Shown: one piece after another, positions 36,180-54,045 of the stretch
Numbering within the stretch: the first letter of the stretch is position 1
How the letters are laid out: each line of letters begins with the position of its first letter
NCBI GenBank assembly: GCA_030248135.1
Contig: JASANC010005588.1
Coordinates: forward strand, 62,001 to 126,000
Direction: 5' to 3'
Length of the DNA stretch: 64,000 nucleotides
Source: Theristus sp. LFF4_11
Lineage: Eukaryota; Nematoda; Chromadorea; Monhysterida; Xyalidae
The notes under the pieces: generated by a model
The model's database searches: none
What the model was told of the DNA's origin: nothing
What the model saw: the letters and a program-made list of their open reading frames with translations, nothing else
Made by a program: the position numbers and the translations under genes

Positions 36180-37060
36180 AAAAAAAATTTTAAAAAAAAA
36201 AGTGATTAAAAAAAACATAAATGCCGATTTTTTTTTTTTAATTCGAAATATTTTCCTCTAATATGCTCTGAAAACCTCAATTTTGGCACAATTTTTCGAA
36301 AGTTCAACAAAAAATTTTTTTGATTATACCTCGTAAAACCTTTAGCAGTCGATTTTGGGCCGTTTTACCGACTGATTTTAGGCTTCGACAACATCTGCGA
36401 TGAAGTTTTTGAGCGTCCCAAAGCTTAGCCTACCATTTCCGATGCAGATAAGGTGACGATTCGCCTCGCAGAGCGTCCGATTGTGCTCGCTGCTCCGTTT
36501 GCAAGCGCTACGTTGTCTGGTTGCTGCTTCGTGTCGTGTCGTCGCGACACCATCAGAAGAATTGATCGAATTTCAAGGCGGTATGTTTGTCTTCACTTTA
36601 GCATTAGCTTAGCTGGGGACAATTAGTGACGTTTTGGAGGTCAAAACACAAGAAGAGGCATGGTGACGGTTTGGAAAATTGGTAATTGAGGTCACCAAAA
36701 CAAAATCTGCAAAGTTCCGCCATACGGGAGTCATTCGGGAGGCGCTTGCATATCATATGTGGTTCTTCGGACTCCCTGATTGATTTAGCACAACTTTGAT
36801 TTTTGAAATTTTTTTTTAAAAAAAAATTTAAAAAAAAACAAACAAAAATGACGATTTTTGTTTTTTTTTAACAACCCTACACAGGAAAGAAAAAAATGCA
36901 AAAACTAAATTGATCATTTTCACCTTATCAAAAAGGCTTGGCTTTGGATTAGGATCAGGTTTAGGATTAGGAACCTACAACGACTCATTACAAGCAACCT
37001 CAGATCAAAAATATAAAAATCACTTTTAAGAATGTATACAAATCCTGAAAAACTGAGCAG
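36180..37060. repeat. AT-rich repeat, copy 2 of a diverged pair
   Basis: It shares GCTCTGAAAACCTCAATTTT, GCAAAAACTAAATTGATCAT, TTATCAAAAAGGCTTGGCTT and the following GATTAGGA motifs with copy 1. Confidence 0.55.
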
Positions 37061-37760
37061 ACCCCACCCACAGCCCACACCCGGGCGCCGGGCCCAACAC
37101 AAAATAAACAAAGACAAGTTTCTTCGTTTAACATTAGATTAGAACAATACGCGCAAACATAGCGCGAATTGTAAGCTAAACATTGCAAATTTTTAAAATT
37201 TCAACAAAATTTTATGTATGAGCATTCGTCAAATCAGCAATTTTAGTGAAACATTTTTTTAATAACAACTTGTTTTTTTCAGTGTTTATTTAAAATTTTA
37301 TTCCAAACAACGTGAATAACCGAATTCTATGCTTAGTTAAACAATACATAAAAACAACCAGAAAAGATGAATGTTGAGTCACGGTTTTTGCCACGGATTC
37401 GGTGTTGTTGAAAATGTCGGTTTTCTTTGCTTGATATTCAGACATCATGTTTTCTGGCGGTAAATTCGAATACTTTTGCAAATTATTCGCCACGCATAGT
37501 CATGCAGTGCATATATATGAACAGCCGATGTCTTTGTCACTCATTAAGTCTGAGTCTACATTCACAAATGACTCTTGAGTGTTGACACTTTCGTGAAGCT
37601 GTTTTTTTATTCCACGGGAAGTCGCCGATTGGCGGTAAGGGGCGATTACACGATTTTATTCTTGTAATTATGGCATCCGGAGTCTCAGTATAATAGCGTC
37701 TTTGTTGCTGACATCACGATTTCCAAGGATTTACCGAGTAGGGTATGGCCAATTTTTTTC

Positions 37761-37966
37761 AACGTGTCCCACTGAAATGACGTCATGTGCCACAAAACAT
37801 GCGCTTGTCGTTCACAGCAAACCAGACTATCCGTTTAGCCGATTTCTTCCCGTAAACAAATGGGGAATGTCGAATCAGTCACACCAAATTGAAATTTTAG
37901 TGCCAGTACTTTGACAAACCGGCGTTTTTAAATAAAATGACGTCACGTTAGTCCGGACACGTTTGA
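37761..37966. repeat. MITE-like element, family 5 (CRE motif in terminal repeats)
   Basis: The ends are ACGTGTCCCACTGAAATGAC followed by GTCA, and in inverse TGACGTCACGTTAGTCCGGA then CACGTTT. Both ends contain TGACGTCA. An inverted copy is at 53841-54045. Confidence 0.7.
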
Positions 37967-39796
37967 ATACATCCACAATACTATAAATTGCAAGCGTCTT
38001 ACAAGAGCATTTTACTAGTCATTGTCGTCACTTAACGCGTTTACATTTTTTATATCCATCGCAAAGCCCACAACAATTGTTTGCGTCTTTTTTTTACAAT
38101 GATACCATCACGATAACATCGATTGAATATAAGAAAGAAATCTGTTGCTCCATTGATTACAGACTTGTTGAAAATTCAGAGAGCTGAATATTTTGAGTAC
38201 AGAAATTACTTGCGGAAAATACAGACAGAGACTGATGAAATACTGCAATGAACTGATGTTGTAAGTGTCAGTCAAAGTCAACAATGAAAAAATTGATCGA
38301 ATCGAATCTGCGGTTGTGGTTTTGAATTTGATTTCGGAGACTCTCACACAAGCATACCAAATATATAAAATTCTCTTCACAAATAGCAATTTTAACAACG
38401 TTTCGAGAAAAAAACAACAAGTCTTTGTTTAATATGGTGGCGTTTTCGGTGCATTCACAATTATCTAAAAAATCCGACCATTCCAGACTGTTACTAAAGA
38501 TAAAAATGTTCGTATCGATTACATTTTTAGCTCTGTTCAGAGTTGTAGTTGCCAACGAAATAAAAACATGGATCACAGTTTTAACACAGAGAGCATGTCG
38601 AAAAAAGTGCTTCACCAAAACAGCAAAATCGCTTCCAAAGTAATTCTAAAATTCAAATTTCGAAACTTAACCGAGATAATGAGCGACACATGAAACAACC
38701 ATACCTGGTGTGATTCTTATGTTACATACCATACTCTGTTCTAGCCAAGATTTACTGAGATGTGAAACTCTACTCAACAATAAAGGTGTTTTTTAAAATT
38801 TCCAAGAATTTCCTTCGATCCACCAAGAACACAAAATCCACACGCAAAACACGGCAGGAGCAGCTGGCGAATGCAAACATACATTTAAAACAAAATGTTT
38901 AAACACAGTTCGTTAAACTATTTCAGATGTTCAACCCAGTTATGGTGGTTTTTTTTTAAAACACGAAAAAAACAAAAACCTTACAAAAAAATAACAACCG
39001 CAATAAAAAGTACCAACCAAAAATGAGAAAGGTGATAAACTGTTCCGAGAATTTCCTGGGTTACCAAACAAATGTGCGGAATATTCAGTCATTGAATTTT
39101 GCACGTGTAAAAAACGTCTAAAAAGAGAAAAAAATAACAGATAATAAACACCGAAAAATGCTCAAAAAATAACATATAGTTCGACCAGAAGAGACGTTAA
39201 GAGCAATTTCGAATTTCTGAGGCAACCAGGCGCGCTGTGTATGGTGGTGGATTCGAGGGACGAAATGGTTTGTTTGAAAAACTTATAAAAATTGTGTGAC
39301 CGATAAAGATGTTTGTAATAAAAACAGAAAAAAACATTGCACAACTTTCCAGTTTAATTACAGATTTGCATTTGAAAATCCACATCATAGAACGATGACA
39401 CGTGGTGCATCATTTTACCTGCAAAAAACCGTTTTTGAACAAAACAGATGACACAAGAGAAAAGAGACAACGCAAATCAATCAATATTCAATCAATATTC
39501 ATCAAAAACAAAAAAAAAAGAAAATTCAAATACAATAATAATTTTATAACAATCAGAATAATGAAATGAATAATGCGAATTTTTGCAGGAGGGGTATCAT
39601 TTTGAACGCACTATAATTCCATCCCACATCCAACATCCAATTGTTGCCAACAAAACTGTAGTCGATGGAAGTGCATTCTTTCAACTCAAAACCTGATCAA
39701 TCAGTCAAAATGATACCCTCAGACGAGTGTTACGCGCAGCCCGGAACACAAAATCACAAGCACATTTCATCATTCGCCGTTTGTTTTGTTCAAATG

Positions 39797-44710
<4,914 letters not shown>

Positions 44711-45231
44711 TGTGAATTGATGGCGAAAGCAAGCGGATCGAAGAATGTGACTGTTCGGATTTTTTGAAAATCAATAAAAGTTGCGACGACACGACAGCGA
44801 CAGCCAGCAACAAAATGGGCAGATGGCTGCAGTGCAGATCACCGGTGAGTCAATCAAGCAGCAATAAAAGCTGGTTTACAAATTCGACGATGCGGATGTT
44901 AAATGCCAATTGCGACGACGACGCTGCTCCAAATCAAACAGATGTCGTAACGAGCGGTTTTTTGATAACACTCCAATTCCAATAAAATTAGCTGAATAAT
45001 TCACGTCTCTGCTTATCTGAATACAGAATAAAACTTCAGGAAATCACCGTAACTAAACAACTATGATGAGAGACAAGTAAACGGCAACCGGAAACAAAGC
45101 GAGCGAGCCAGCAGATTCAGCTGTTTTAATAATGATGCATTACGGGTCAGACGCACAGTCCACTAAAATAAAATCAAAACAAAAAGAAAAAATCTTTGAT
45201 TTTTCAATAAAAAAAATTAAAGAAAAATATG

Positions 45232-46651
45232 ACTCCTTCAAAATACGGGTCCGCTCAAATTTCATCGCAGCGCGCTGATTGATGGCTCAAATGAAAGCCC
45301 TCGTTCTGCTGAGTAATCCTGTGTATGGGTTTTTTGAAAATCAAAAATTTGAAGAAATTATTTGAATTTGAAATTTTAGATAGAGAGTGGGTCTGTGCTG
45401 AGCTTGTCAAGTGCACTAAATGTTGTATTTATGTGCTTGATGGATATTTATGATGGATACCGTTCACATGATTGCATGAAACAGTCATACGTCTGAAATT
45501 GGTGCCCACGGGTTACGGTAGCGGCAGTTTTGGGTCTTGACACGAAGTTGCAGAAAACCACTTTGTTTCTTGGGAATAACAGTTGAAACCTTTTAGAAAC
45601 ATGCAGCATTTATAACAGAATGTCAAAAACCGGATTCCAAGGATTACGGTAACTCTGCAGTGGGTCTCGACACGATTTTTTAAAAACGTCCTTTTATTGC
45701 CAAGATAAGCTACTAGAATGATGGATGCCGTTCACATGATTGCATGTAACAGTCATATGTCGGAAGTTTGGTCCCACGGGTTACGGTAGCGGTAGTTTTG
45801 GGTCTTGACACGAAGTTGCTGAAAACCACTTTGTTTCTTGTGAATAACAGTTGAAACCTTTTAGAAACATGCAACGGAACTCAGAAAACACTCGGCTGTC
45901 CCATTCAGCGACGTTCAGCAAACGGCGGCTACGAAATTGACATGTGCTGTATGGCTACTCTCAGGGTGACATCGCTACTTTTACTACATGTACAAACGCA
46001 GCTGATGTTACACAACATTTTTGCTTGAGAAGACATTTGTTCGCGACCCTTCGAGTCACTTGCTGCATTCGTTACCGGGTTTCATTGGCATACTTTCTCA
46101 TTTTCACGACTGCGATGTCAAAGTTTTCTGTCAACCCACCAATCATGTGAACGGTATCCATCATTCTAGTAGCTTTTCTTGGCAATAAAAGGACGTTTTT
46201 AAGCAATCGTGTCGAGATCTACTGCAGAGTTACCGTAATCCTTGGAAGCCGGTTTTTGACATTCTGTTATAAATGCTGCATGTTTCTAAAAGGTTTCAAC
46301 TGTTATTCCCAAGAAACAAAGTGGTTTTCTGCAACTTCGTGTCAAGACCCAAAACTGCCGCTACCGTAACCCGTGGGCACCAATTTCAGACGTATGACTG
46401 TTTCATGCAATCATGTGAACGGTATCCATCATAAATATCCATCAAGCACATAAATACAACATTTAGTGCACTTGACAAGCTCACCACAGACCCACTCTCT
46501 ATCTAAAATTTCAAATTCAAATAACTTCTTCAAATTTTTGAATTTCAAAAAACCCATACACAGGATTACTCAGCAGAATGAGGGCTTTCATTTGAGCTAT
46601 CAATCAGCGCGCTGCGATGAAATTTGAGCGGACCCGTATTTTGAAGGAGTA
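45232..46651. mobile_element. 1.4-kb foldback element with ~510-bp arms
   Basis: The left arm (about 45232-45744) and right arm (46144-46651) are long inverted repeats of each other. They start CTCCTTCAAAATACGGGTCC and end in the inverse, with only scattered differences across the whole arm. The left side also has a second, directly repeated copy (about 45720-45877) of part of the arm, around GTTACGGTAGCGGTAGTTTT. The ~270-bp centre (about 45878-46143) is unique. No transposase frame is visible. Confidence 0.8.
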
Positions 46652-46703
46652 CCGATGATTTTTATTTTTTTTAACAACCCTTCTCCCTTGTGCCTAGTCC
46701 GTA

Positions 46704-46757
46704 CAAGTAGTCGTAGTCGTAGTCGTAGTCGTAGTCGTAGTCGCAGTCGTAGCCGCG
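46704..46757. repeat. (AGTCGT)n hexamer microsatellite
   Basis: About eight imperfect copies of AGTCGT, with one CAGTCGT variant. Confidence 0.85.
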
Positions 46758-47998
46758 CCCGCGACCCCCGCCCCGCCCAGCCCAGCCCCAAACATAGAAA
46801 AATGGGCGTAACATAAAAATGCACCAAAAGTGAAAGAACAAAATACAACAGCAGGTTTCACCTTTCGTGTTTTTTTAGAATGTGCACAACACCATCAACA
46901 AAAAATGTTGACGACCGGCAGCTGAATTGCAATGGGTGACGAGACAAAATTATGACGTTCGTTCATGTATGCGTCACCGCGAAAATATGCGCGTGAAACT
47001 TAAACGGAGCAGCACGCAACAAATTTTTGCACAACATTTTACAGCACACACACACGCGCTGACAAATTGTTCAAACAATTTCATTCAAAATTTTGACGTG
47101 TTCGACAAAAATCTCACTTTCTTGCGCATGATTTCTGCATTTGCGTGTGCATGCAACATGATTTTAGCGATAACACCGCCAATATCAAACCCACGGGTGG
47201 GGCTGTGCCGCTGCGAAATGTATTTGAAAAAAAGCGCGCCAAAATCGCCGAAAACCGAGCTTCGCACGATGCGTGTGGCAGCATGCGCGATGAATGGGGA
47301 CACATCAACGTTTTAATTGAATTTGAATTCTGCCAAAAACAAAAACAGCCTCACGCACCAAAAAAGTTGCGCGTGTTATCGCGCCCTTGAGTGTCCGTTG
47401 TTATTGATTTCCAATTGAAGATAAACATACCAGAGCCGAAATAAACACCAAAAAATGTTTCATGCTCTTTACATGTACAAGTATCTCAATGCGGTAGGTG
47501 TGAAAATGATTATGACCATAACGCATTGTGACATATTGCCTTTCATCGTTTACTTTCAAAACTGTCAGAAAGAAACAATAGCAGCATAAGTTCTGAAAGT
47601 CGAGAAAAACCAGTTGGTACTGAAAAAGGGAAGTTCGGCACAATGCAATGTTCACGGACTATCGATAACCTGGGGAAAAGCATATTACACAGTTACGTGC
47701 GCGTCTATCAGCCAGACAGATCAGCCGGTGAAAAACACAACATAAACAGACACACACACTGCAGGTACAACAAACATCGCGCACTCAACACGAAGCTGAA
47801 TGTAAATGCTAATGCACAGCAGTTCAGCTTTCACCAAAACTGTGCGCAGTTTCGCAACGATTTTACTCGCCGATGTGCGTTTTCGTGCACAACACTAGCA
47901 ACAACAACAACAACAACATTGATGACAAACTAAGAGAACGACGAATTCTGCGTTTATAATCATTGACAGGCCAGCAAAAATGACTAAACACAATAATA

Positions 47999-48052
47999 AT
48001 ATAATAATAACAACAACAACAGCAACAACAGCAACAACAACAACCAACATAC
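47999..48052. repeat. (AAT)n/(AAC)n trinucleotide microsatellite
   Basis: AATAATAATAATA changes into AACAACAACAACAGCAAC repeats. A smaller AAC run is near 47905-47922. Confidence 0.85.
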
Positions 48053-50200
48053 AAGCACAGCTGAAGTAGCCCACGAGTCAGCAGCGCTGAGCTCATAATA
48101 ATGCTGAAACACAAACGTTGCACGCCGACAAAAATGAATGCAGACAGATACACACTGAAGATGGGCGCACACACACATTGCATCGCTGATGTTACGCTGA
48201 ACGCTAACTACTGCAAATGTACGGCACTGCCTTTACGAGGTGGTGCACATTGAGAATGTACTAGCAATCTACACAGCCGCCAAAGCCACGAATGAATGTA
48301 AGAAGAAGGTAAGAATTAGGAGGGGTACCGCAAGGTTTACCTTCAAACACACGAGCGCATAACGCCAAGCATGCAGCAGCCCATATAGCGCTCTCTGGGC
48401 GTTGCAGACACACGCGCGCGCAACGCTGCGTTGCTAATAGTTGCGATATATTGTGCTATGAGTGAAACATCGGCCGTACTGTCCGGATGAGTCGAAGAAA
48501 CAGTGTTGACAAACAGCAATACTTATACTTCATTGTGGTTTGCTTGCACGTGAACATAATCCGAGAAGTACAAGTTTATCTAAAAGTAAGCTGGCCATTA
48601 CTCACCAAAAATTCCGAAACTTTCTGAAAAACTGCAATCGGTTGTTAGTGCCTTTTGCCGCGACCATTTGTTGCTGTTGTTGTTTTATTATCGGTTGTGT
48701 GTGTGTCTGTGTTGTTGTTAGTCTCATATGATGTCTGGGCTGTGTGTGTGTGTGTTGGCCCGTGGGCGGCGTCAAAATCGGCATAAGCATATGCGCACTG
48801 GCAGGCCGGGCCGGGACCAACGTACACAAGAAATAACGCGCTCATTTATAACTATGGTTTTGCTTCGCGGATAATCCAATTAATTTTTGCAGTGATATCA
48901 AATATCTCCCACTAAACATCATTTTAAAAAACGGTTTAGAGACCTGAACTGTTGATTTTGAAATCACGAGCGAAATTGTTTGCGCGTAATGATTCACACT
49001 TATGAAACGACCCCTGGGTGGCTCGAGCCAAGAAATTCACCGAGGGGCCGTAGCATGAGATGAAACGTGAAATAACGCAGGTTGATGATGGCGTTGAGTG
49101 CCATGGGTATATTCAAGAGATTCAACAAATCTGATTCGGCAAACACAAAACTCGATACCAGCAGCAGAATTTCGTGGTTGTGACCGATTCAAACCCTAAA
49201 CTTGAACACTGAAAGCGATTAAAACGAGCGGCGTAGTGATTCAGTGATTGTGAACGGTCCCTTGAGCTCGGCTGGCAGCAAGAAGTGCAGTTTTTGCACG
49301 GGGCACATGATTCACCGGTGCACCCCCTCCCCTCCGTCGCAGCATGCTTTTTGCGTGTCTGCTCTGCCTCACTACTTTTGCTTCATTTCTGCTAGCATCG
49401 GAAGCAGCAGCACACACGCACTAGCTGCCTTGGAGACAGCCGTTCGCCGAGGCTAGCGAGCTGCTGTGGTTTGCACATGTGTATTTTCAATGTTATGGTC
49501 AATATGGTGCTTGCACTGAGACGTGCTCCAGTGCACTCACGCACGCACACACCACTGATCGATACTCACAAACAAACGCCTGTTGATATGCTTACGCGTT
49601 TCTTGCTGACAGTTTTTCTGTGCTGTCCACCACCGAAAGGGGCGGGTGCATGGCATGAGATAAGCCGACGTGTGTCTCTGACTTGTCATTTCAAGTGACC
49701 AACGCAACATGAGGCTTCCGTGATAGCAGTCGGTAAGAAAAAATTACCAAGTAACATTGTACAATGTATGAGTAGAGCGTACCCTTTATGTTTTCAATTG
49801 TTCGCCGGAGCATTTTTTTGCATTCAGTCATGCAACGGTTTTTTGTTGTGCAATGTTGTTTCAGTTTCAGTAAAGTCTACCAGTTCCAGTTGCTGCATTT
49901 TGTTTTTTAACGCGTGAATCCCTGAATAAATTTCACAAAGCAATTGCACGCGATTATGCAACGGAGTGAAAATGAATGACGTGACAGCTGTTTTTTGATA
50001 ACAAAAATGCAATCGTCTAGAACCAAAAAAGACAGCGGTTTGAGCGTCGTGTGTGTGTGTTCCATACTTTTTCTATCCTTTTAAACTTTGTTTTGTGTGG
50101 TACCAGCGGTTGATTGTTTGGAAGGGATCCACTGCAGTAACGAGTAATGATGGAAAAAACCGCATTGAAGCAGAACAGTAAACAAACATGCAAACAGTAA

Positions 50201-51940
50201 CCTGCACCGCGTTACACCAACCTGCACCGCGTTACACCAACCTGCAACACGTTACACCAACCTGCAACACGTTACACCAACCTGCACCACGTTACACCAA
50301 CCTGCACCACGTTACACCAACCTGCAACACGTTACACCAACCTGCAACACGTTACACCAACCTGCAACACGTTACACCAACCTGCAACACGTTACACCAA
50401 CCTGCAACACGTTACACCAACCTGCACCACGTTACACCAACCTGCAACACGTTACACCAACCTGCAACACGTTACACCAACCTGCACCGCGTTACACCAA
50501 CCTGCACCACGTTACACCAACCTGCACCGCGTTACACCAACCTGCACCACGTTACACCAACCTGCACCGCGTTACACCAACCTGCACCACGTTACACCAA
50601 CCTGCAACACGTTACACCAACCTGCAACACGTTACACCAACCTGCAACACGTTACACCAACCTGCAACACGTTACACCAACCTGCAACACGTTACACCAA
50701 CCTGCACCACGTTACACCAACCTGCAACACGTTACACCAACCTGCAACACGTTACACCAACCTGCAACACGTTACACCAACCTGCAACACGTTACACCAA
50801 CCTGCACCACGTTACACCAACCTGCAACACGTTACACCAACCTGCAACACGTTACACCAACCTGCACCACGTTACACCAACCTGCACCACGTTACACCAA
50901 CCTGCACCACGTTACACCAACCTGCACCGCGTTACACCAACCTGCACCACGTTACACCAACCTGCAACACGTTACACCAACCTGCACCACGTTACACCAA
51001 CCTGCAACACGTTACACCAACCTGCAACACGTTACACCAACCTGCAACACGTTACACCAACCTGCAACACGTTACACCAACCTGCAACACGTTACACCAA
51101 CCTGCAACACGTTACACCAACCTGCAACACGTTACACCAACCTGCACCACGTTACACCAACCTGCAACACGTTACACCAACCTGCAACACGTTACACCAA
51201 CCTGCAACATGTTACACCAACCTGCAACACGTTACATAAACTTGCACCACGTTACACCAACCTGCACCACGTTACACCAACCTGCAACACGTTACACCAA
51301 CCTGCACCACGTTACACCAACCTGCAACACGTTACACCGACCTGCAACACGTTACACCAACCTGCACCACGTTACACCAACCTGCACCACGTTACACCAA
51401 CCTGCAACACGTTACACCAACCTGCAACACGTTACACCAACCTGCAACACGTTACACCAACCTGCACCACGTTACACCAACCTGCAACACGTTACACCAA
51501 CCTGCAACACGTTACACCAACCTGCACCACGTTACACCAACCTGCAACACGTTACACCAACCTGCACCACGTTACACCAACCTGCACCACGTTACACCAA
51601 CCTGCAACACGTTACACCAACCTGCAACACGTTACACCAACCTGCACCACGTTACACCAACCTGCAACACGTTACACCAACCTGCAACACGTTACACCGC
51701 AACCTTGCAACCACGTTACACCAACCTGCAACACGTTACACCAACCTGCAACACGTTACACCAACCTGCAACACGTTACACCAACCTGCAACACGTTACA
51801 CCAACCTGCAACACGTTACACCAACCTGCACCACGTTACACCAACCTGCAACACGTTACACCAACCTGCACCACGTTACACCAACCTGCACCACGTTACA
51901 CCAACCTGCAACACGTTACACCAACCTGCAGTACGTTATG
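50201..51940 (+). repeat. 20-bp satellite array (about 86 units)
   Basis: Near-perfect head-to-tail copies of CCTGCAACACGTTACACCAA. Variation is concentrated at two positions: CCTGCAACAC versus CCTGCACCAC, and a rarer CCGC form. The phase stays exact until an 8-base irregularity at about 51697-51712 (TTACACCGCAACCTTGCAAC), after which it resumes. The last unit decays at about 51925-51940. No stop occurs in any forward frame, so a 632-codon frame (50188-52086) spans it. The reverse strand has a TAA in every unit. Confidence 0.97.
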
Positions 51941-52557
51941 TACAACCTTTATGCCATATCAAGTATTACTATTCATCGGGATCAGGATTCAGGATGCAAA
52001 ACTGCAGTCTCTCAAAAATGTTCTCTGTTTGCGGCAGTGTTGTTCTGACTGTGCTCTGGTTAATGAATTGCGTTACAAGCTTGTAAATACTTCTTTTTTA
52101 AGACGTTCAACGTCAATCGCTGATGCCAACCACGCCGATGACCTGTATGTTTGCCGAGTGAAGCTCAACAGGGGCTACAATGTACGTCAGTCAACTTACC
52201 CCACCAACCACCACACCCATGATTGTTCAATGTAAGCGCTGTGCTTTTAATTAAAATTGGTGCACACAAGCATAATCAGGTCTCACGAGGCTGTAATTTC
52301 TTCATAATAAGCACTGGAAAACACTGACGGCTCAACGCCATTGGTCAAGCCAGCAAATGTCGATGTTACACTGTAGTTCTGGATATTTCAACGAAACCTC
52401 TACGGAGGCAATCAAGTACATACATTCGAGCAAAACTAAGATACATTGTGTATCTTGTTATGATTGTCTTCTTTTGTCGTTCATTACTGTGCGTGCGTTT
52501 TTCAGGTGCGCAAAAACCAATGTTCCAATGTTCAGACCACATTTTGGGCCGCACAAC

Positions 52558-52657
52558 ATGAGTAGCTTCACCGTGTGGACGCTGCGAATCTTGTGGTTGT
52601 CTTTGATCGTCGTCTCTGACACGCACGCACGCCCAAGGCTGGCTGCACGTGCAACAG
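52558..52657 (+). CDS. Candidate signal-peptide exon (uncertain)
   Basis: ATG followed by MSSFTVWTLRILWLSLIVVS, then DTHARPRLAARAT, and a possible donor ACAG/GTCTGT. It has a basic/polar start, hydrophobic core and small residues near the likely cleavage site, as in a secreted protein. A downstream open stretch at about 52950-53158 could be a further exon. It includes dibasic sites (GKRVVPVYLRNWPADGRRR) and follows an acceptor TTTGCAG. I could not join the two in phase with confidence. Confidence 0.3.
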
Positions 52658-53840
52658 GTCTGTGCACATGCGCTCACAAACACAACCCCCGTTTCCAAAA
52701 CGTCTGATTAAGAAGCACGGCGATTGGGCTGATGTGGCACAAGCGAGTGGAACGATCTGCATTCAAACGCAGCTGATCAATTTGCTTCCGTCCAAAAAAT
52801 ACCCAGCTGTCTAGACAGTGTCGATGCAGCTGTCCGGTTTTTGGAACGTGCTTTCTTTTCGCACAGACGACCAGAGTTCACGTTGTCATGGCAAGTTCGT
52901 CAGTAGCAACGGTTTCTGGATAATGGTACAGTGAAAACTTTGCAGCGCATCAACGATGGGCACACCAATGGATCCCAACGAGCAACATGATCCCGGGCGG
53001 TCTCGGTGTTTTTGGGCAGCCGACCGCGGGCACCATGCGCAGCACGGGCAAACGGGTCGTGCCCGTCTATTTGAGGAACTGGCCCGCCGACGGGCGACGT
53101 CGTGATGCAGAGCTCAACAAACCGTTGTCTTTATTTCAGTGGTACAGTATGGCCGAATAAATATGGCAGTCTCATTCAAGGCGAGATTAGTCGCAGACTA
53201 GGAGTTTCCTTCCTCAAAAATGATAAGATATCCGCCAATCGGCTGTGCAAAAGTGAAATAATGAACAGAATAGCACGAATTACCAATTAATTTTCAGAAA
53301 CATGTAAAATTTGACACGCAGTTGGGTTTCTGAACAACTTTTTTCTTTGATTCAAATTTAGCTCGTTTGTGTGTTTGTTCACATTGAAAGACTCGACATC
53401 GACGTGTGTGGCCATCATGACATTTATGAACATGGTTTTTATTGCATGTGATTTAGCCAGGAAGCCTTGTGCAAAACAACGAAGATAAAATCAAACGTGA
53501 AATGAAGCAATGTTTTTTAAGCTGCTAGTTGTAATAAATTTAGCGAACGTTTTTTTAATATTTTTTTCACAACTTGTTCACGTTTTCACATTTTGATTTT
53601 TCACTGTCTCTACCAGTTCTCAAAAGTAGCATGTTAAAAATAAATGTCCCCGTGGCTTGTCCGCATTTTGTCCTACAAAGTGTTCCGAAAATATCTGGGT
53701 AGCTCAAAAGGCTGAGTGTGTGTTCGTTGCCAACAATAGTTTTTTTGAACTGAAAGATGACGGACGACCAGTGGACTGTTGAGCTGAGCGCTCACGACAT
53801 TTGTAATCGATTCAGAAAATGTTACTATTGTGGATTTATT

Positions 53841-54045
53841 CAAACGTGTCCCAACTAAAATGACGTCATTTGCTTTAAAAACGCCCGTTTGTCAAAGTAC
53901 AAGCACTAAAATGTCGGTTTGGTGTGACTTATTCGACATTCACCATTTGTTTGCGGGAAGAAACCGGCTAAACGGAAAGTCTGGTTTGCAGTGAACGGCA
54001 AGCGCATGTTTGGCGGCACATGACGTCATTTCAGTGGGACAGGTT
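53841..54045. repeat. MITE-like element, family 5, inverted copy
   Basis: It starts CAAACGTGTCCCAACTAAAA then TGACGTCA, and ends TGACGTCATTTCAGTGGGAC. Internally it is the inverse of the element at 37761-37966 (for example TTTGTTTGCGGGAAGAAACC). Confidence 0.75.

Larger units (their letters stand above)
33402..39796. other. 6.4-kb gene-poor spacer between the 14-3-3 paralogues
   Basis: AT-rich and repetitive DNA with a G/C-tract inverted-repeat element, two diverged ~1-kb repeats and a CRE-containing MITE, each listed separately. A short stretch of GGATCC/CCGG-rich repeats is at 34730-34825. Small open frames at 38268-38618 (-) and 38506-38643 (+, signal-like start) are unsupported. No gene is called. 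Confidence 0.55.

Noticed and set aside
38268..38643. Small frames on both strands, including a signal-like MFVSITFLALFRVVV start
   Set aside because: They overlap each other on opposite strands in AT-rich DNA. They lack splice partners and domain features.
47863..48183. Cys-rich 106-codon minus frame
   Set aside because: It is created by translation of the AAC/AAT microsatellite; not a credible gene.
49170..49210. Possible tRNA T-arm (GGGTTTGAATCGGTC on the minus strand)
   Set aside because: No matching acceptor stem, D-arm or anticodon arm could be built around it.
50188..52086. A 632-codon frame over the 20-bp satellite as a real protein gene
   Set aside because: The repeat unit has no stops in any forward frame, so a long frame is expected by construction. 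There is no signal peptide, domain or splice context, so it is kept as satellite only.
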